A stretch of 49,296 nt of DNA from Zoogloea sp. (GCA_023150095.1 JAKLLO010000018.1:1-49296); one strand, 5' to 3'. Positions 38,864 through 47,959 are shown, numbered from the stretch's first letter. The notes: generated from the letters alone by a model not told the origin. Made by a program: numbers and translations.

Positions 38864-39709
38864 TCACCCGCCCAGCCGGGGGAAATCACCGCGCGCCGGC
38901 GGCTTCTGGACAACCTCGACCAGCTTGACGATGGCCAGCGAGATGTTGTCGCCGCCGCCCTTTGCCCGCTGGCGGGCCAGCTCGATCAGCGTCGAGGCGG
39001 CATCCCGCGGGGATTGGGAATCGAGGATCTGGCCCATCTCGTCTTCCGGGATGTAGGCCCACAGGCCATCCGAGCACAGCAGGAAGGCGTCGCCCCCCAC
39101 CAGCGGCGAGGCGTGGCCGATATCGACCCGCGGCTCACGCTCGGAACCCAGGCACGACAGCAGCACGTTGCGGTTCGGGTGACGGAGCGCGCCGTCGGCG
39201 TCGAGCCGGCCCTTGCGGACGAGCTCTTCGACCAGGGAATGGTCGACGCTGCGCGTGACCAGGGTGCCGCGACGAAAATGGTAGAAACGGGAATCGCCGC
39301 AATGGGCCCAGTCGGCCCGGTCGGGCTGCATCATGAAGACCACCGCGGTACTGTGGGGGTCCTGCTCGCTGGTGAAACGGGTCAGCTTGATGACGATGTG
39401 GGCTTCATCGATGATGCTGCGCAGCAGATCGGGGGCGCTTTCGGAGGCCGGCGCGTAGGCCTCGAAATTCTGCTTGGCCTTCAGCACCACCTGTTCGGCC
39501 GCCATGGCGCCACCGGAATGCCCGCCCATGCCGTCGGCCAGCACGGCCATCAGCGTGCCCTTGCGGGTGGGATGGGCAAAGACGGCCGCCCGATCCTGCT
39601 GCTCGGTACGGTCGCCCGTATGCTTCGCCACGCAGGCTTCGGCCTGGTAGCGCTTCTTGGAGCTCACCGAATCGGGAGCGGAAAGGGACGATAGCGTTGG
39701 ATTCAGCAT
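38864..39709 (-). CDS. PP2C-family serine/threonine phosphatase
   Basis: Metal-dependent PPM phosphatase of 281 aa. Motifs in order: DRTEQQDRAA, LADGMGGHSGG, the AHCGDSRFYHFR strand, LLCSDGLWAYIPEDE, and GGGDNISLAIV, so the metal-binding aspartates are all present. No membrane or sensory domain and no adjacent kinase, forkhead or type VI secretion gene, so its substrate cannot be told from context. GAG lies before ATG 39709. The 207-bp gap upstream is AT-rich with no gene. Confidence 0.93.
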   Translation of the reverse strand: MLNPTLSSLSAPDSVSSKKRYQAEACVAKHTGDRTEQQDRAAVFAHPTRKGTLMAVLADGMGGHSGGAMAAEQVVLKAKQNFEAYAPASESAPDLLRSIIDEAHIVIKLTRFTSEQDPHSTAVVFMMQPDRADWAHCGDSRFYHFRRGTLVTRSVDHSLVEELVRKGRLDADGALRHPNRNVLLSCLGSEREPRVDIGHASPLVGGDAFLLCSDGLWAYIPEDEMGQILDSQSPRDAASTLIELARQRAKGGGDNISLAIVKLVEVVQKPPARGDFPRLGG

Positions 39710-39916
39710 GTAACTCGAACGATCAGCACGAGACGAACATCATCGACACCACACCACACGTCCGCGCATCGACACGGCTCGGGTGGATGGACGACCAAAA
39801 CCGAGCAAACAAGACTCCGCACTGACTCACAAGATCACTCAGCCCAACAGGCAAACAACTGACATTCACGAAGTTTAACCGTTTATCTCTTTAGTAATAA
39901 AGACGACGTTTCGCTT

Positions 39917-41164
39917 TCAGCCCAGCGGTGTGACTTTTTCATCGATCAATTCAATCCAATGTCGTATGGGCAGCGAGGCCGCCGACGACAGATGCTCGAT
40001 GCAGCCGACATTGGCGGAAACTATGCAGTCGGCACCGTATTCTTGCAAGGCTGACACCTTCCCGTCACGTAGTTCACTGGCCAATTTGGGTTGAAGCAGC
40101 GAATACGTGCCCGCCGACCCGCAGCACAAATGAGAATCCCGCACCGGCACGAGCTCGAAGCCTGCTGCGGAAAGCAGACTTTCGACCACGCCGCGGACCT
40201 TCAAACCGTGTTGCAAACTGCATGGCGCGTGAAAGGCCAGCCGGCGAGCCTCGCCCGACGTGCGCGATGACGCTAGCAGGGGCGTCAGCGACTTCATCTC
40301 GGCGGCGAGCACCTCGGCCACATCGCGGCTCATCGCTGCCACCTTTTCGGCCCTGGCGGCGTACGCCGGATCATGCCTGAGCAGGTGGCCGTATTCCTTC
40401 ACCTGCACGCCGCACCCCGACGCGGTGACGACGATCGCCTCGACCTGGCCGGACTCGATGGCCGGCCACCAGGCGTCGATGTTCCGTCGCGCATCGTCTA
40501 GCCCGCCGGCCTGATCGTGGAGGTGGTAGCGGACGGCGCCGCAGCACCCGGCCCGCTCCGCCTCGACCAGCGAAATCCCCAGCCGGTCGAGCACCCGGGC
40601 GGTGGCGGCGTTGATCACCGGGCGCATGGACGGCTGAACGCAACCGGCCAGCGCGATCATCCGTCGGGCGTGGCGCGGCGCCGGCCACGGGCCCGCCGCC
40701 TGGGCGGCCGGAACCTTCTCGGCGATCACCCGCGGCAGCAGCGGCTTGAACATCCGCCCAAGGCCCAGCGCCGAACCGAACAGGCCGGTGTTGGGCACGA
40801 ACTCCCGCAGCGCGGCGCGCTTCAGCTTGTCGGCGCCGGTGCGCGGTACCTGCTGCTCGACGATGTGCCGCCCGATGTCGGCCAGCCGGCCGTACTGCAC
40901 GCCGGAGGGGCAGGTCGTCTCGCAGGATCGACAGGTCAGGCAGCGATCCAGGTGCAGGCGGGTCTTCTCGGTGGCACGTTCGCCTTCGAGCACCTGCTTG
41001 ATGAGGTAGATGCGCCCCCGCGGGCCATCCAGCTCGTCGCCCAGCAGCTGATAGGTCGGGCAGGTGGCGGTGCAGAACCCGCAGTGCACGCACTTGCGCA
41101 GGATCTCCTCGGCCTCGCGGCCTTCGGGCGTGTCGCGGATGAAATCGGCGAGATGGGTCTGCAT
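39917..41164 (-). CDS. glcF: glycolate oxidase iron-sulfur subunit GlcF
   Basis: Electron-transfer subunit of the membrane-associated glycolate oxidase. The 415-aa product has two [4Fe-4S] motifs, CVHCGFCTATCP (about residues 25-36) and CLTCRSCETTCP (about 75-86), and two C-terminal CCG domains (ERAGCCGAVRYHL, DSHLCCGSAGTYSLL). It starts 3 bp after glcE, last in the operon. Confidence 0.97.
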   Translation of the reverse strand: MQTHLADFIRDTPEGREAEEILRKCVHCGFCTATCPTYQLLGDELDGPRGRIYLIKQVLEGERATEKTRLHLDRCLTCRSCETTCPSGVQYGRLADIGRHIVEQQVPRTGADKLKRAALREFVPNTGLFGSALGLGRMFKPLLPRVIAEKVPAAQAAGPWPAPRHARRMIALAGCVQPSMRPVINAATARVLDRLGISLVEAERAGCCGAVRYHLHDQAGGLDDARRNIDAWWPAIESGQVEAIVVTASGCGVQVKEYGHLLRHDPAYAARAEKVAAMSRDVAEVLAAEMKSLTPLLASSRTSGEARRLAFHAPCSLQHGLKVRGVVESLLSAAGFELVPVRDSHLCCGSAGTYSLLQPKLASELRDGKVSALQEYGADCIVSANVGCIEHLSSAASLPIRHWIELIDEKVTPLG

Positions 41165-41167
41165 CGC

Positions 41168-42232
41168 TCAGAACTCCGGATAAAGGCGACCGGGGTTGAA
41201 GATCCCTGCCGGGTCGAAGGCCTGCTTGAGCTTGCGCTGCAAGGCCTGCATCGGCGCGGGCAGCGGGTGGAAGACATCGCTGCGTCCCGCGCCGCCGCGA
41301 AACAGCGTGGCGTGACCGCCGAGCGCGGCCGCGCGGGCACGGATTTCCGCCCCCGACGCATCCGAGCGCAGCCAGCGCTGGGCGCCACCCCACTCCACGA
41401 GTTGCTCGCCGGGCAGCGCCACGGCCAGCGCGTCGCTCGGCACCGACAGCCGCCACAAGGGCAGCGCGCCCGCAAAAAAATCGCTCCGCTGATCCCGCAG
41501 GCTGCGCCACAGGTCATCCGCAGCGGCATCCGCCAGCCGCTCGCCGCCAAGACGCGCAACGGCCGCATCCACCGCCGCGCCCGCGCCGGAAAGCCGCAGA
41601 TGCAGCACGCCACTCCGCCACACGCTGGCCGACACCGGCAGCGGCTGACCGGCCCACACGTTGAGCTGATGCAGCGCCGTCGCTTCGTCCAGCTCGAAGC
41701 GCAGGGTGGCCTCGGCCACCGGCCGGGGCAGCACCTTCAGCGACACCTCGGCGATCAGCCCCAGCGTGCCGAGGCTGCCCGCCAGAAAACGCGAGACGTC
41801 GTAGCCCGCCACGTTCTTCATCACCTCGCCGCCAAAGCGCAGCACGTCGCCACGCCCGTCGATGAGGGTGGCGCCGAGCACGAAATCGCGCACACCGCCC
41901 ACCGCCGCACGGCGCGGCCCGGCTAGCCCCGCCGCCACGCAGCCGCACACCGTGCCGCCTTCGGCAAAATGCGGCGGTTCGAAGGCCAGCATCTGGTTCT
42001 CGGCTGCCAGCGCAACCTCCAGCTCGGCCAGCGGCGTGCCGGCACGCACCGTCACCACCAGTTCGCTCGGTGCGTAGTTGACGATGCCCTGATGGTCACC
42101 CACCGGCAGCGGCTCGCCTACCTCGGGCCCGCCGTAAAACGCCTTGGTGCCCCCCCCGCGGATGCACAACGGCTGGCCCTTGGCCGCCGCCGCGCGGATG
42201 CGCTCACTCCAGCTTTGAATCAGCTCGCTCAC
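41168..42232 (-). CDS. glcE: glycolate oxidase FAD-binding subunit GlcE
   Basis: Second flavin-type subunit of glycolate oxidase. The 354-aa product has a PCMH FAD-binding domain: PLCIRGGGTKAFYG, APSELVVTVRAGTPLAELE and GGTVCGCVAAGLAGPRR. The start is GTG 42232; AAGGAGG lies upstream, inside the small gene that it overlaps by 29 bp, and there is no nearby ATG. Confidence 0.95.
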   Translation of the reverse strand: MSELIQSWSERIRAAAAKGQPLCIRGGGTKAFYGGPEVGEPLPVGDHQGIVNYAPSELVVTVRAGTPLAELEVALAAENQMLAFEPPHFAEGGTVCGCVAAGLAGPRRAAVGGVRDFVLGATLIDGRGDVLRFGGEVMKNVAGYDVSRFLAGSLGTLGLIAEVSLKVLPRPVAEATLRFELDEATALHQLNVWAGQPLPVSASVWRSGVLHLRLSGAGAAVDAAVARLGGERLADAAADDLWRSLRDQRSDFFAGALPLWRLSVPSDALAVALPGEQLVEWGGAQRWLRSDASGAEIRARAAALGGHATLFRGGAGRSDVFHPLPAPMQALQRKLKQAFDPAGIFNPGRLYPEF

Positions 42233-42365
42233 GCTCGCCTTCCTCCTTCTTGCGCCGCTCGGCCAGCCGGCCCGCGGTGCGCAGCCCCATCCAGGTGCCG
42301 ATCAGCGACAGCACCGGAACGGCAACAAACAAAAACTGCAGCCATCCTTCAGGAATCGTTCCCAT
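42204..42365 (-). CDS. 53-aa single-pass membrane protein within the glc operon
   Basis: A small gene between glcD and glcE. The product begins MGTIPEGWLQ, has one hydrophobic helix (about residues 9-27, LQFLFVAVPVLSLIGTWM) and a highly charged C-terminal half (GRLAERRKKEEGERERAD). Its ATG overlaps the glcD stop by one base (TGATG) and its 3' end overlaps glcE by 29 bp, so it is placed exactly like a translated, coupled cistron. It could anchor the soluble GlcDEF complex to the membrane; that is inference. I know no named family. Confidence 0.72.
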   Translation of the reverse strand: MGTIPEGWLQFLFVAVPVLSLIGTWMGLRTAGRLAERRKKEEGERERADSKLE

Positions 42366-43724
42366 CAGAAGCGCGGCAGGTCGGGATGAGCCTGGGCCAC
42401 GTTCGCCCCCATCCGCTCGCGGCCGTATTCGGCGCAGCGGTTGAGGGTCGGAATGGCCTTGCCCGGGTTGAGCAGCCCCTGCGGGTCAAACGCCGCCTTC
42501 ACGCGGTGGAAGGCGTTAATCGCCGGGGTGGCGAACTGGCTGCACATCTGGTTGATCTTCTCGATGCCCACGCCGTGCTCGCCGGTGATCGTGCCGCCCA
42601 GCGCCACCGAGAGTTCCAGGATCTCCGCCCCAAAGGCTTCGGCCGTGTGCTGGTCGCCGGGTTTGTTGGCGTCGAAGAGGATCAGCGGATGCAGGTTGCC
42701 GTCGCCCGCATGAAAGACGTTGATGCAGCGCATCGAATACTTCTTTTCCATCTGCTGGATGGCCTTCAGCATCTCGCCCAGGCGCTTGCGCGGGATGGTG
42801 CCGTCCATGCAGTAATAATCCGGCGAGATGCGCCCCGCCGCCGGAAACGCCGCCTTGCGCCCGGCCCAGAAGCGCAGCCGCTCGGCCTCGTCCCGGGACA
42901 CGCGCACCTCGGTGGCACCGCTGGCTTCGAGGATTGCGCGCACCCGCGCGATCTCTTCGGCCACTTCCTCCGGCGTACCGTCGGATTCGCACAGCAGGAT
43001 CGCCTCGGCATCGAGCGGGTAGCCGGCGTGCACGAACTCCTCCACCGCCGCCGTGGCCGGCTGGTCCATCATCTCCAGCCCCGCCGGGATGATGCCCGCC
43101 GCGATCACTGCCGCCACTGCGTCACCGGCCTTCACCACGTCGTCAAAGGCCGCCAGCACGCACTGGGCGAGTTGCGGCTTGGGGGTGAGCTTGACGGTCA
43201 CCTCGGTGACCACCGCCAGCATGCCTTCCGACCCTGTGACCAGCGGCAGCAGGTCGTAGCCCGGCGTATCCAGCGCCAGGCTGCCGAACTCGACGATCTC
43301 GCCGGCGATGGTCACGCCGCGGACCTTGAGCAGGTTGTGGATCGTCAGGCCGTACTTGAGGCAATGCACGCCGCCCGAGTTCTCGGCCACGTTGCCGCCG
43401 ATGGTGCAGGCGATCTGCGACGACGGATCGGGCGCGTAATACAGGCCGAAGGGGGCAGCGGCTTCCGAGATCGCCAGATTGCGTACGCCGGGCTGCACCA
43501 CCGCGCGGCGGGCGTGGGCATCAATCTTGACGATCTTCTTGAAGCGCGCCAGCGACAGCACCAGCCCGAACTTGTGCGGCTGCGCCCCGCCGGAAAGCCC
43601 GGTGCCCGCGCCCCGCGCCACCACCGGCACGCCCTGGGCGGCGCAGACCTTCAAAATCCTTGTCCACCATTGAGAAGTCGCGCTCGGCGACGCTGAAATC
43701 GGGTAGATCGGCCGGGTCGCCCAT
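42365..43724 (-). pseudogene. glcD: glycolate oxidase subunit GlcD, N-terminus deleted and frame-shifted
   Basis: FAD-dependent catalytic subunit oxidising glycolate (D-lactate) to glyoxylate. From about 43660 the sequence is clear GlcD: ILKVCAAQGVPVVARGAGTG, YYAPDPSSQIACTIGGNVAE, through to LNPGKAIPTLNRCAE. Residue I of ILKVC corresponds to about residue 71 of the 499-aa E. coli protein. The expected YECDGLSAYR region is absent. The coupled start ATG 43724, with a good GGAGGAG, reads 23 codons in a different frame and misses the GlcD frame; the GlcD frame itself has no ATG, only TTG 43654 (429 aa). Either a real deletion or a sequence/assembly error. Confidence 0.75.
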
Positions 43725-44485
43725 CAGGTCTCCTCCTCGTTGTTCGGTCCGCTCACGCCGGGCGACAGCATCACGCCCAGGCGCCCTGCCGCGCTCACGA
43801 TATGCCTTTCGGCCGCCGCCCGGGCCGCCATGGGGTCGCCCGCCGCGATGGCCTCGAACAGCGCGCGATGTTCATTCTGGGACGCCTGGGCCAGCCCGCC
43901 ATCCAGGCCGCCGCGGCTCCAGGTGGGCTGGCGGGAGCTAGAGAATTCCAGGCTCACGAATTCGATGAAACGGTGGATCAGCGGGTTGCCGCTCGCAGCC
44001 GCCACGGCGCAGTGAAAGGCGTCATCGGCACCGGCCCCGTCTGCTGCATCGGTCACGTCGCCGATGGCGGCGTCCATGGCCGCCAGCGCCGCGCCGATCT
44101 GCGCGAGGCGCTCGGGCGTGTGGCGCACCGCGGCCCGCTCGGCCGCCGCGGCCTCGACGATCAGGCGCAGCTCGAAGACATCCCGCGCGTCCTGCGCCAC
44201 CGTGGTCTGCCCGCTGTTCATCCGGAAGGCCGCCGCGCCCGGGTGGGCCGTGACGAAAACCCCCGCCCCCTGCCGGCTTTCCACCAACCCTTCGGCCTTG
44301 AGGCGGGCCACCGCCTCACGCACCACGGCCCGGCTCACCGCAAACTGAGCACCCAGCTGGGCCTCGGTCGGCAAACGCTCGCCGGGGTTCAGCGCGCCGC
44401 TGCGGATGCGCTTCTCGAGCGCAGCGCCCACCTCGTCAGAAAGACGATGGGGACGGGCGATCTGGCGGAAGCGGGTGACGGCCAT
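43724..44485 (-). CDS. FadR/GlcC-type GntR transcriptional regulator
   Basis: A 253-aa repressor or activator: winged HTH (about residues 15-75: NPGERLPTEAQLGAQFAVSR, VVREAVARLKAEGLVESRQG) and a C-terminal FCD domain (about 95-230) of the type that binds small organic acids through an Asp and three His. Adjacent to glcD-glcE-glcF it is probably the glycolate (GlcC-like) regulator; lactate-type LldR is an alternative. ATG 44485 is chosen. Its stop overlaps the glcD start (TGATG), so it is the first gene of the operon it likely controls. Confidence 0.88.
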   Translation of the reverse strand: MAVTRFRQIARPHRLSDEVGAALEKRIRSGALNPGERLPTEAQLGAQFAVSRAVVREAVARLKAEGLVESRQGAGVFVTAHPGAAAFRMNSGQTTVAQDARDVFELRLIVEAAAAERAAVRHTPERLAQIGAALAAMDAAIGDVTDAADGAGADDAFHCAVAAASGNPLIHRFIEFVSLEFSSSRQPTWSRGGLDGGLAQASQNEHRALFEAIAAGDPMAARAAAERHIVSAAGRLGVMLSPGVSGPNNEEET

Positions 44486-44491
44486 TGGTCT

Positions 44492-44506
44492 ACTTGTCTG
44501 ACAAGT
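44492..44506 (-). promoter_or_regulatory. FadR/GlcC-type operator palindrome in front of gntR
   Basis: ACTTGTCTGACAAGT is a 15-bp perfect palindrome (7-bp arms, one centre base), fitting the nTGTnnnACAn-type sites of FadR-family regulators. It sits 7 bp upstream of the gntR ATG, so binding would block transcription of the whole glc operon; autoregulation is inferred. Confidence 0.7.
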
Positions 44507-44671
44507 TTGCGTGAGTCTAAGACGCATGGCGCAGGAGCGCAATGCTCGAAAAACGGGCATGGCAACCCCTCGTTCCGGCCGCGTGGCGATGCGGCGCCTT
44601 GACCCATTGGCGCGAGGTTTTTCCCGCCCCCCACGATTTTCAATACTTGCTCCCGATCAATTTGTTGCGAC

Positions 44672-44694
44672 TGATTCCCATTTAGATTCGCATT
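44672..44694 (+). promoter_or_regulatory. possible Fur box before the iron-uptake operon
   Basis: Two 12-bp-phased copies of GATTC(C/G)CATT lie at 44673-44682 and 44685-44694, in an AT-rich patch 65 bp before the P19 gene. On the other strand this reads GCGAAT and GGGAAT, similar to the repeated GAGAAT unit of Fur boxes. The match is imperfect; the downstream function is the main support. Confidence 0.4.
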
Positions 44695-44758
44695 CCTCAG
44701 CCGCCGGGGCCACCGAGCCTCCTTGGCATTCCATCTCCGTCTTCCAGGAATCATGACG

Positions 44759-45304
44759 ATGAACCCAAGCCGCACGCTCTTCTCCGCCCTGGCCCTCACC
44801 GCCGCAGTGTCCTCCCAAGCCCTTGCCCTCGAATACCCGATCGGCGTGCCCCAGCAGCGGGCCGGCATGGAGATCGCGGCGGTTTACCTGCAGCCCGTGG
44901 AGATGGAGCCGGACGGCATGATGAAGAAGGCCGCCGACTCCGACATCCACATCGAGGCCGACATCCACGCGCTGGCCAACAACCCCAACGGCTTCGAGGA
45001 AGGCGCGTGGATTCCCTACCTGCTGGTCAAGTTCGAAGTTTCCAAGATCGGCGGCGATTACAAGGTGTCCGGCGATTTCATGCCGATGGTCGCCAACGAT
45101 GGCCCTCACTACGGCGACAACATCAAGCTCGCCGGCCCCGGCAAATACCGGGTGAAGTACACCGTGCTGCCGCCCTCGGCCAACCCGCACAGCCACTTTG
45201 GCCGCCACACCGACCGCAGCACCGGCGTGCGCCCGTGGTTCAAGCCCATCGAGGTGGAGTACGAATTCACCTACGTCGGCATCGGCAAGAAGGGCGGGTA
45301 CTGA
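44759..45304 (+). CDS. ftrA: periplasmic iron-transport protein, P19/FtrA family
   Basis: Copper-binding periplasmic protein of the P19/FtrA family, needed for FTR1-type ferrous iron uptake. The 181-aa precursor has a signal peptide (about residues 1-23, ending ALA before LEYPIGVPQQRAGMEIAAVY); conserved metal-site segments are DSDIHIEADIHA, FMPMVANDGPHYGDN and HSHFGRHTDR, rich in His, Met and Asp. ATG 44759 has AGGAA at better spacing than ATG 44753. First gene of the Ftr-type operon. Confidence 0.93.
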   Translation: MNPSRTLFSALALTAAVSSQALALEYPIGVPQQRAGMEIAAVYLQPVEMEPDGMMKKAADSDIHIEADIHALANNPNGFEEGAWIPYLLVKFEVSKIGGDYKVSGDFMPMVANDGPHYGDNIKLAGPGKYRVKYTVLPPSANPHSHFGRHTDRSTGVRPWFKPIEVEYEFTYVGIGKKGGY

Positions 45305-45306
45305 GC

Positions 45307-46782
45307 ATGCGCGCCGTCACGCTGACCGCCGCGCTGCTCGCCGCGGGCGTCGCCACGCCCGGGCTGGCCGGCCCAACCGAAGCGGCGCTGCTCGAAAAGC
45401 TCGCCGCCCGCCTCGAACGGCTGGAAGCCCGCAACGTCGAACTGGAAAAGGAAGTGAAGGTGCTCAAGGGCGAGAGCGCCGCCGTCGCCCAGGGCCTCGA
45501 CAGCCCGCGCCTGTCCGAAAACGAGCCCGAGCTCACGGTACGCCTGAAGGCCGTCGAGAAGGACGCCCTCGAGATGAAGAAGGCGGCGCGCATCGCCGAA
45601 TCGCTCGAGGGCATCAAGGTCGGCGCCGCGCTTGCCACGGTCGGCCAGCACGCCGCGGGCCTGCCGGGCCAGTTGGATGGCGGCACCAGCCAGCTCAACT
45701 ACCGCGCCGACGTGTCGGTGGAGCTGCCGCTGCAGGCGGTCGGCGACATCGAGCACAAGCTTTTCGCCCACCTGCGCATGGGCCAGGGGCTGGGGCTCAA
45801 CGCCGCGTTCTCCAACCTGCAGCACTTCGCCAACACGCCCAACGCGCTGGCCTTCCGCGCGTCGGGGGCGAGCCCGGACGACTCGGTCACGATCCTCGGC
45901 CAGGCCTGGTATCAGGCCGCCATTCCCCTGCCCTTCCTGGGCTTCAAGCCCTACTCGCGGGAGACCCTGGAGCTGACCTTCGGCAAGATGGACATCTTCG
46001 GTTTCTTCGACCAGAACGGCGGCGCGGGCGACGAATCCCGCCAGTTCCTCAACTCGGTCTTCGTGCATAACCCGCTGCTCGACGCCGGCCGCGAGGTGGG
46101 CGTGGACGCCAACGGCTTCCAGCCGGGTTTCGTCGCGTCCTACCTCAACTACATGGACAAGGCCCGTCCGTGGCGGCTGTCGGCAGGCGTATTCGGTGCG
46201 GGCGAACGGGGCGCCAACTACCAGCGCAGCCTGTCGTCGCCGCTCCTGATGGTCCAGGCCGAAAAGCAGCTCAAGCTCTTCGGCGGCCTCACCGGCACCT
46301 ATCGCATTTACGGCTGGAACCGCAGCGAGGGCATCGACTTCGATGGCAGCGTGCATCGCCACCGGGGCTTCGGCATCTCGGCCGACCAGCGCGTCGGTGA
46401 CGGCGTGCGGCTCTTCGCCCGCTACGGCCGGCTGGTGCATGGCGAACTGCCCTTCAACCAGGCTGCCACCCTCGGTGCGGAGATCTCGGGCCTCTACTGG
46501 AGCCGCGGCGCCGACGCGATCGGCATCGCCGGCGCGTGGCTGCAGGCCGGCCAGGCCTATCGCCAGAGCCCGACCACCGCCTGGCTCGACGACCAGCAGA
46601 CACAGGTGGCCTACACCTTCCTGCCCCAGGGCGCCGAGAAGCTGATGGAGATCTACTACCGCTACCGCCTGTCGCCGCAGTTCGAGCTGTCGCCCGACTT
46701 CCAGTACGTCACCCAGGGCGGCGGCAACGCGGATGCCAAGGCGGTCAAGGTCTTCGCGCTGCGCGCCAACATTTCCTACTGA
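45307..46782 (+). CDS. outer-membrane porin-like beta-barrel protein with N-terminal coiled coil
   Basis: A 491-aa exported protein, probably an OprB-like or related outer-membrane porin. It has a signal peptide (about residues 1-20), a coiled coil (about 24-95, LLEKLAARLERLEARNVELE and following) and then repeated amphipathic strands, ending in an aromatic residue (ALRANISY), a typical outer-membrane-barrel C-terminus. It begins 2 bp after ftrA and precedes the cupredoxin, so it lies inside the iron operon. A role in iron entry across the outer membrane is inferred. Confidence 0.85.
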   Translation: MRAVTLTAALLAAGVATPGLAGPTEAALLEKLAARLERLEARNVELEKEVKVLKGESAAVAQGLDSPRLSENEPELTVRLKAVEKDALEMKKAARIAESLEGIKVGAALATVGQHAAGLPGQLDGGTSQLNYRADVSVELPLQAVGDIEHKLFAHLRMGQGLGLNAAFSNLQHFANTPNALAFRASGASPDDSVTILGQAWYQAAIPLPFLGFKPYSRETLELTFGKMDIFGFFDQNGGAGDESRQFLNSVFVHNPLLDAGREVGVDANGFQPGFVASYLNYMDKARPWRLSAGVFGAGERGANYQRSLSSPLLMVQAEKQLKLFGGLTGTYRIYGWNRSEGIDFDGSVHRHRGFGISADQRVGDGVRLFARYGRLVHGELPFNQAATLGAEISGLYWSRGADAIGIAGAWLQAGQAYRQSPTTAWLDDQQTQVAYTFLPQGAEKLMEIYYRYRLSPQFELSPDFQYVTQGGGNADAKAVKVFALRANISY

Positions 46783-46799
46783 GCACACCGAGGCCTTCC

Positions 46800-47129
46800 A
46801 TGACGCGCCCCCTCCTCTCCCTTGCCATCGGGCTGCTGCTGACGTCTGCCGCCATCGCCGACGACATGCCCACCTTCCGGCTGCTGATGAAGGACGGCCG
46901 CTTCTTTCCCGAGACGATCGAGGTGCCGGCCGGCACGCGCTTCCGCCTTGAGGTGAGGAACGAAGGCCCCGGCGCCACCGAGTTCGAGAGCCTGGAACTC
47001 AAGAAGGAGCTGGTGCTCGCCCCGGGCGTCACCCGCAGTCTGGTGTTCTTTCCGATGAAGCCCGGCAGCTACAAGTTCTTCGACGACTTCCATCCGGAAA
47101 CCGGCCAGGGCCGGATCAACGCCCGCTAG
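46800..47129 (+). CDS. ftrB: periplasmic cupredoxin-like protein, FtrB family
   Basis: A 109-aa precursor with a signal peptide (about residues 1-21, ending AIA) and a cupredoxin-like domain: FFPETIEVPAGTRFRLEVRN, EFESLELKKELVLAPG and KPGSYKFFDDFHPETGQG. In Bordetella FtrABCD the equivalent protein oxidises ferrous iron with copper and feeds the FTR1 permease; the classic blue-copper Cys is absent. ATG 46800. Confidence 0.88.
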   Translation: MTRPLLSLAIGLLLTSAAIADDMPTFRLLMKDGRFFPETIEVPAGTRFRLEVRNEGPGATEFESLELKKELVLAPGVTRSLVFFPMKPGSYKFFDDFHPETGQGRINAR

Positions 47130-47155
47130 CCGCCAGAGACGACAGGGAACACGCC

Positions 47156-47959
47156 ATGGGTAACGCCTTTTTCGTGGTCTGGCGGGAGAGCCTCGAAGCC
47201 TTCCTGATCGCCGGCATCCTTTACGCCTGGCTCAAGGCCAACGACGACAGCGGCGGCGGACGGCGCGCGCTGTTCGCGGGCCTCAGCGCCGGAGTCGGGC
47301 TGGCCGGCCTGCTCGGCTGGGCCTTGCTCGGCGTACAGGACGAGCTCTCGGGCAGCGCACTGGAACTATTCCAGACCGCCACGCTACTGGTCGCCGCCGG
47401 ACTCATCACCCAGATGGTGCTGTGGATGGCGCGCCACGGACGGCAGATGAAGGCGCGCCTGCATGCGGACCTGGCAGCCGCGTCCAGCCGCAGCGGTCAC
47501 CTCGGGGTGGCCGTGGTGGCCGCGCTGGCGGTGGCCCGGGAAGGCGCCGAAACCGTCATCTTCCTCTACGGCCTCGCCCAGGGCGGTGAGATGCGGGCGC
47601 TGGCGATCGGCGCTATCGGTGGCTTCGCGGGTGCCGGCCTCACCGCGTGGCTGGCGGCCCGCAGCCTGGCGCGGCTCAACATCGGCCTGCTGCTGCGCCT
47701 GTCGTCCGGCCTGCTGCTGGTGCTGGCGTCGGCGCTGCTGGTCGCCGCGGTCGACCGGCTGATCGGCGCCGGCTGGCTGCCGCCGCTGCTCGACCCCGTG
47801 TGGGACAGCGCCTGGCTACTCGACGACACCACCACCGCCGGCAAGCTGGTGGCCGATTTCTCCGGCTACCGCGCCCACCCGGCGCTCGCCACGCTGCTGG
47901 CCTGGGGCGGGTACTGGAGCCTCGTGGTAGCCGCCCGCCGGAGGATGCGGCGTGGCTGA
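47156..47959 (+). CDS. ftrC: FTR1-family iron permease
   Basis: Inner membrane iron permease of 267 aa with seven helices. The two REXXE iron-binding motifs are RESLE (residues 10-14) and REGAE in the fourth-helix region (LAVAREGAETVIFLYGL). AGGGA precedes ATG 47156. The stop overlaps the next gene by 8 bp. Also called EfeU-like/FtrC. Confidence 0.95.
   Translation: MGNAFFVVWRESLEAFLIAGILYAWLKANDDSGGGRRALFAGLSAGVGLAGLLGWALLGVQDELSGSALELFQTATLLVAAGLITQMVLWMARHGRQMKARLHADLAAASSRSGHLGVAVVAALAVAREGAETVIFLYGLAQGGEMRALAIGAIGGFAGAGLTAWLAARSLARLNIGLLLRLSSGLLLVLASALLVAAVDRLIGAGWLPPLLDPVWDSAWLLDDTTTAGKLVADFSGYRAHPALATLLAWGGYWSLVVAARRRMRRG

Noticed and set aside
39710..39916. A small gene or RNA in the AT-rich gap between the PP2C gene and glcF
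   Set aside because: No ORF with a ribosome binding site, no tRNA-like fold and no convincing paired promoter boxes were seen.
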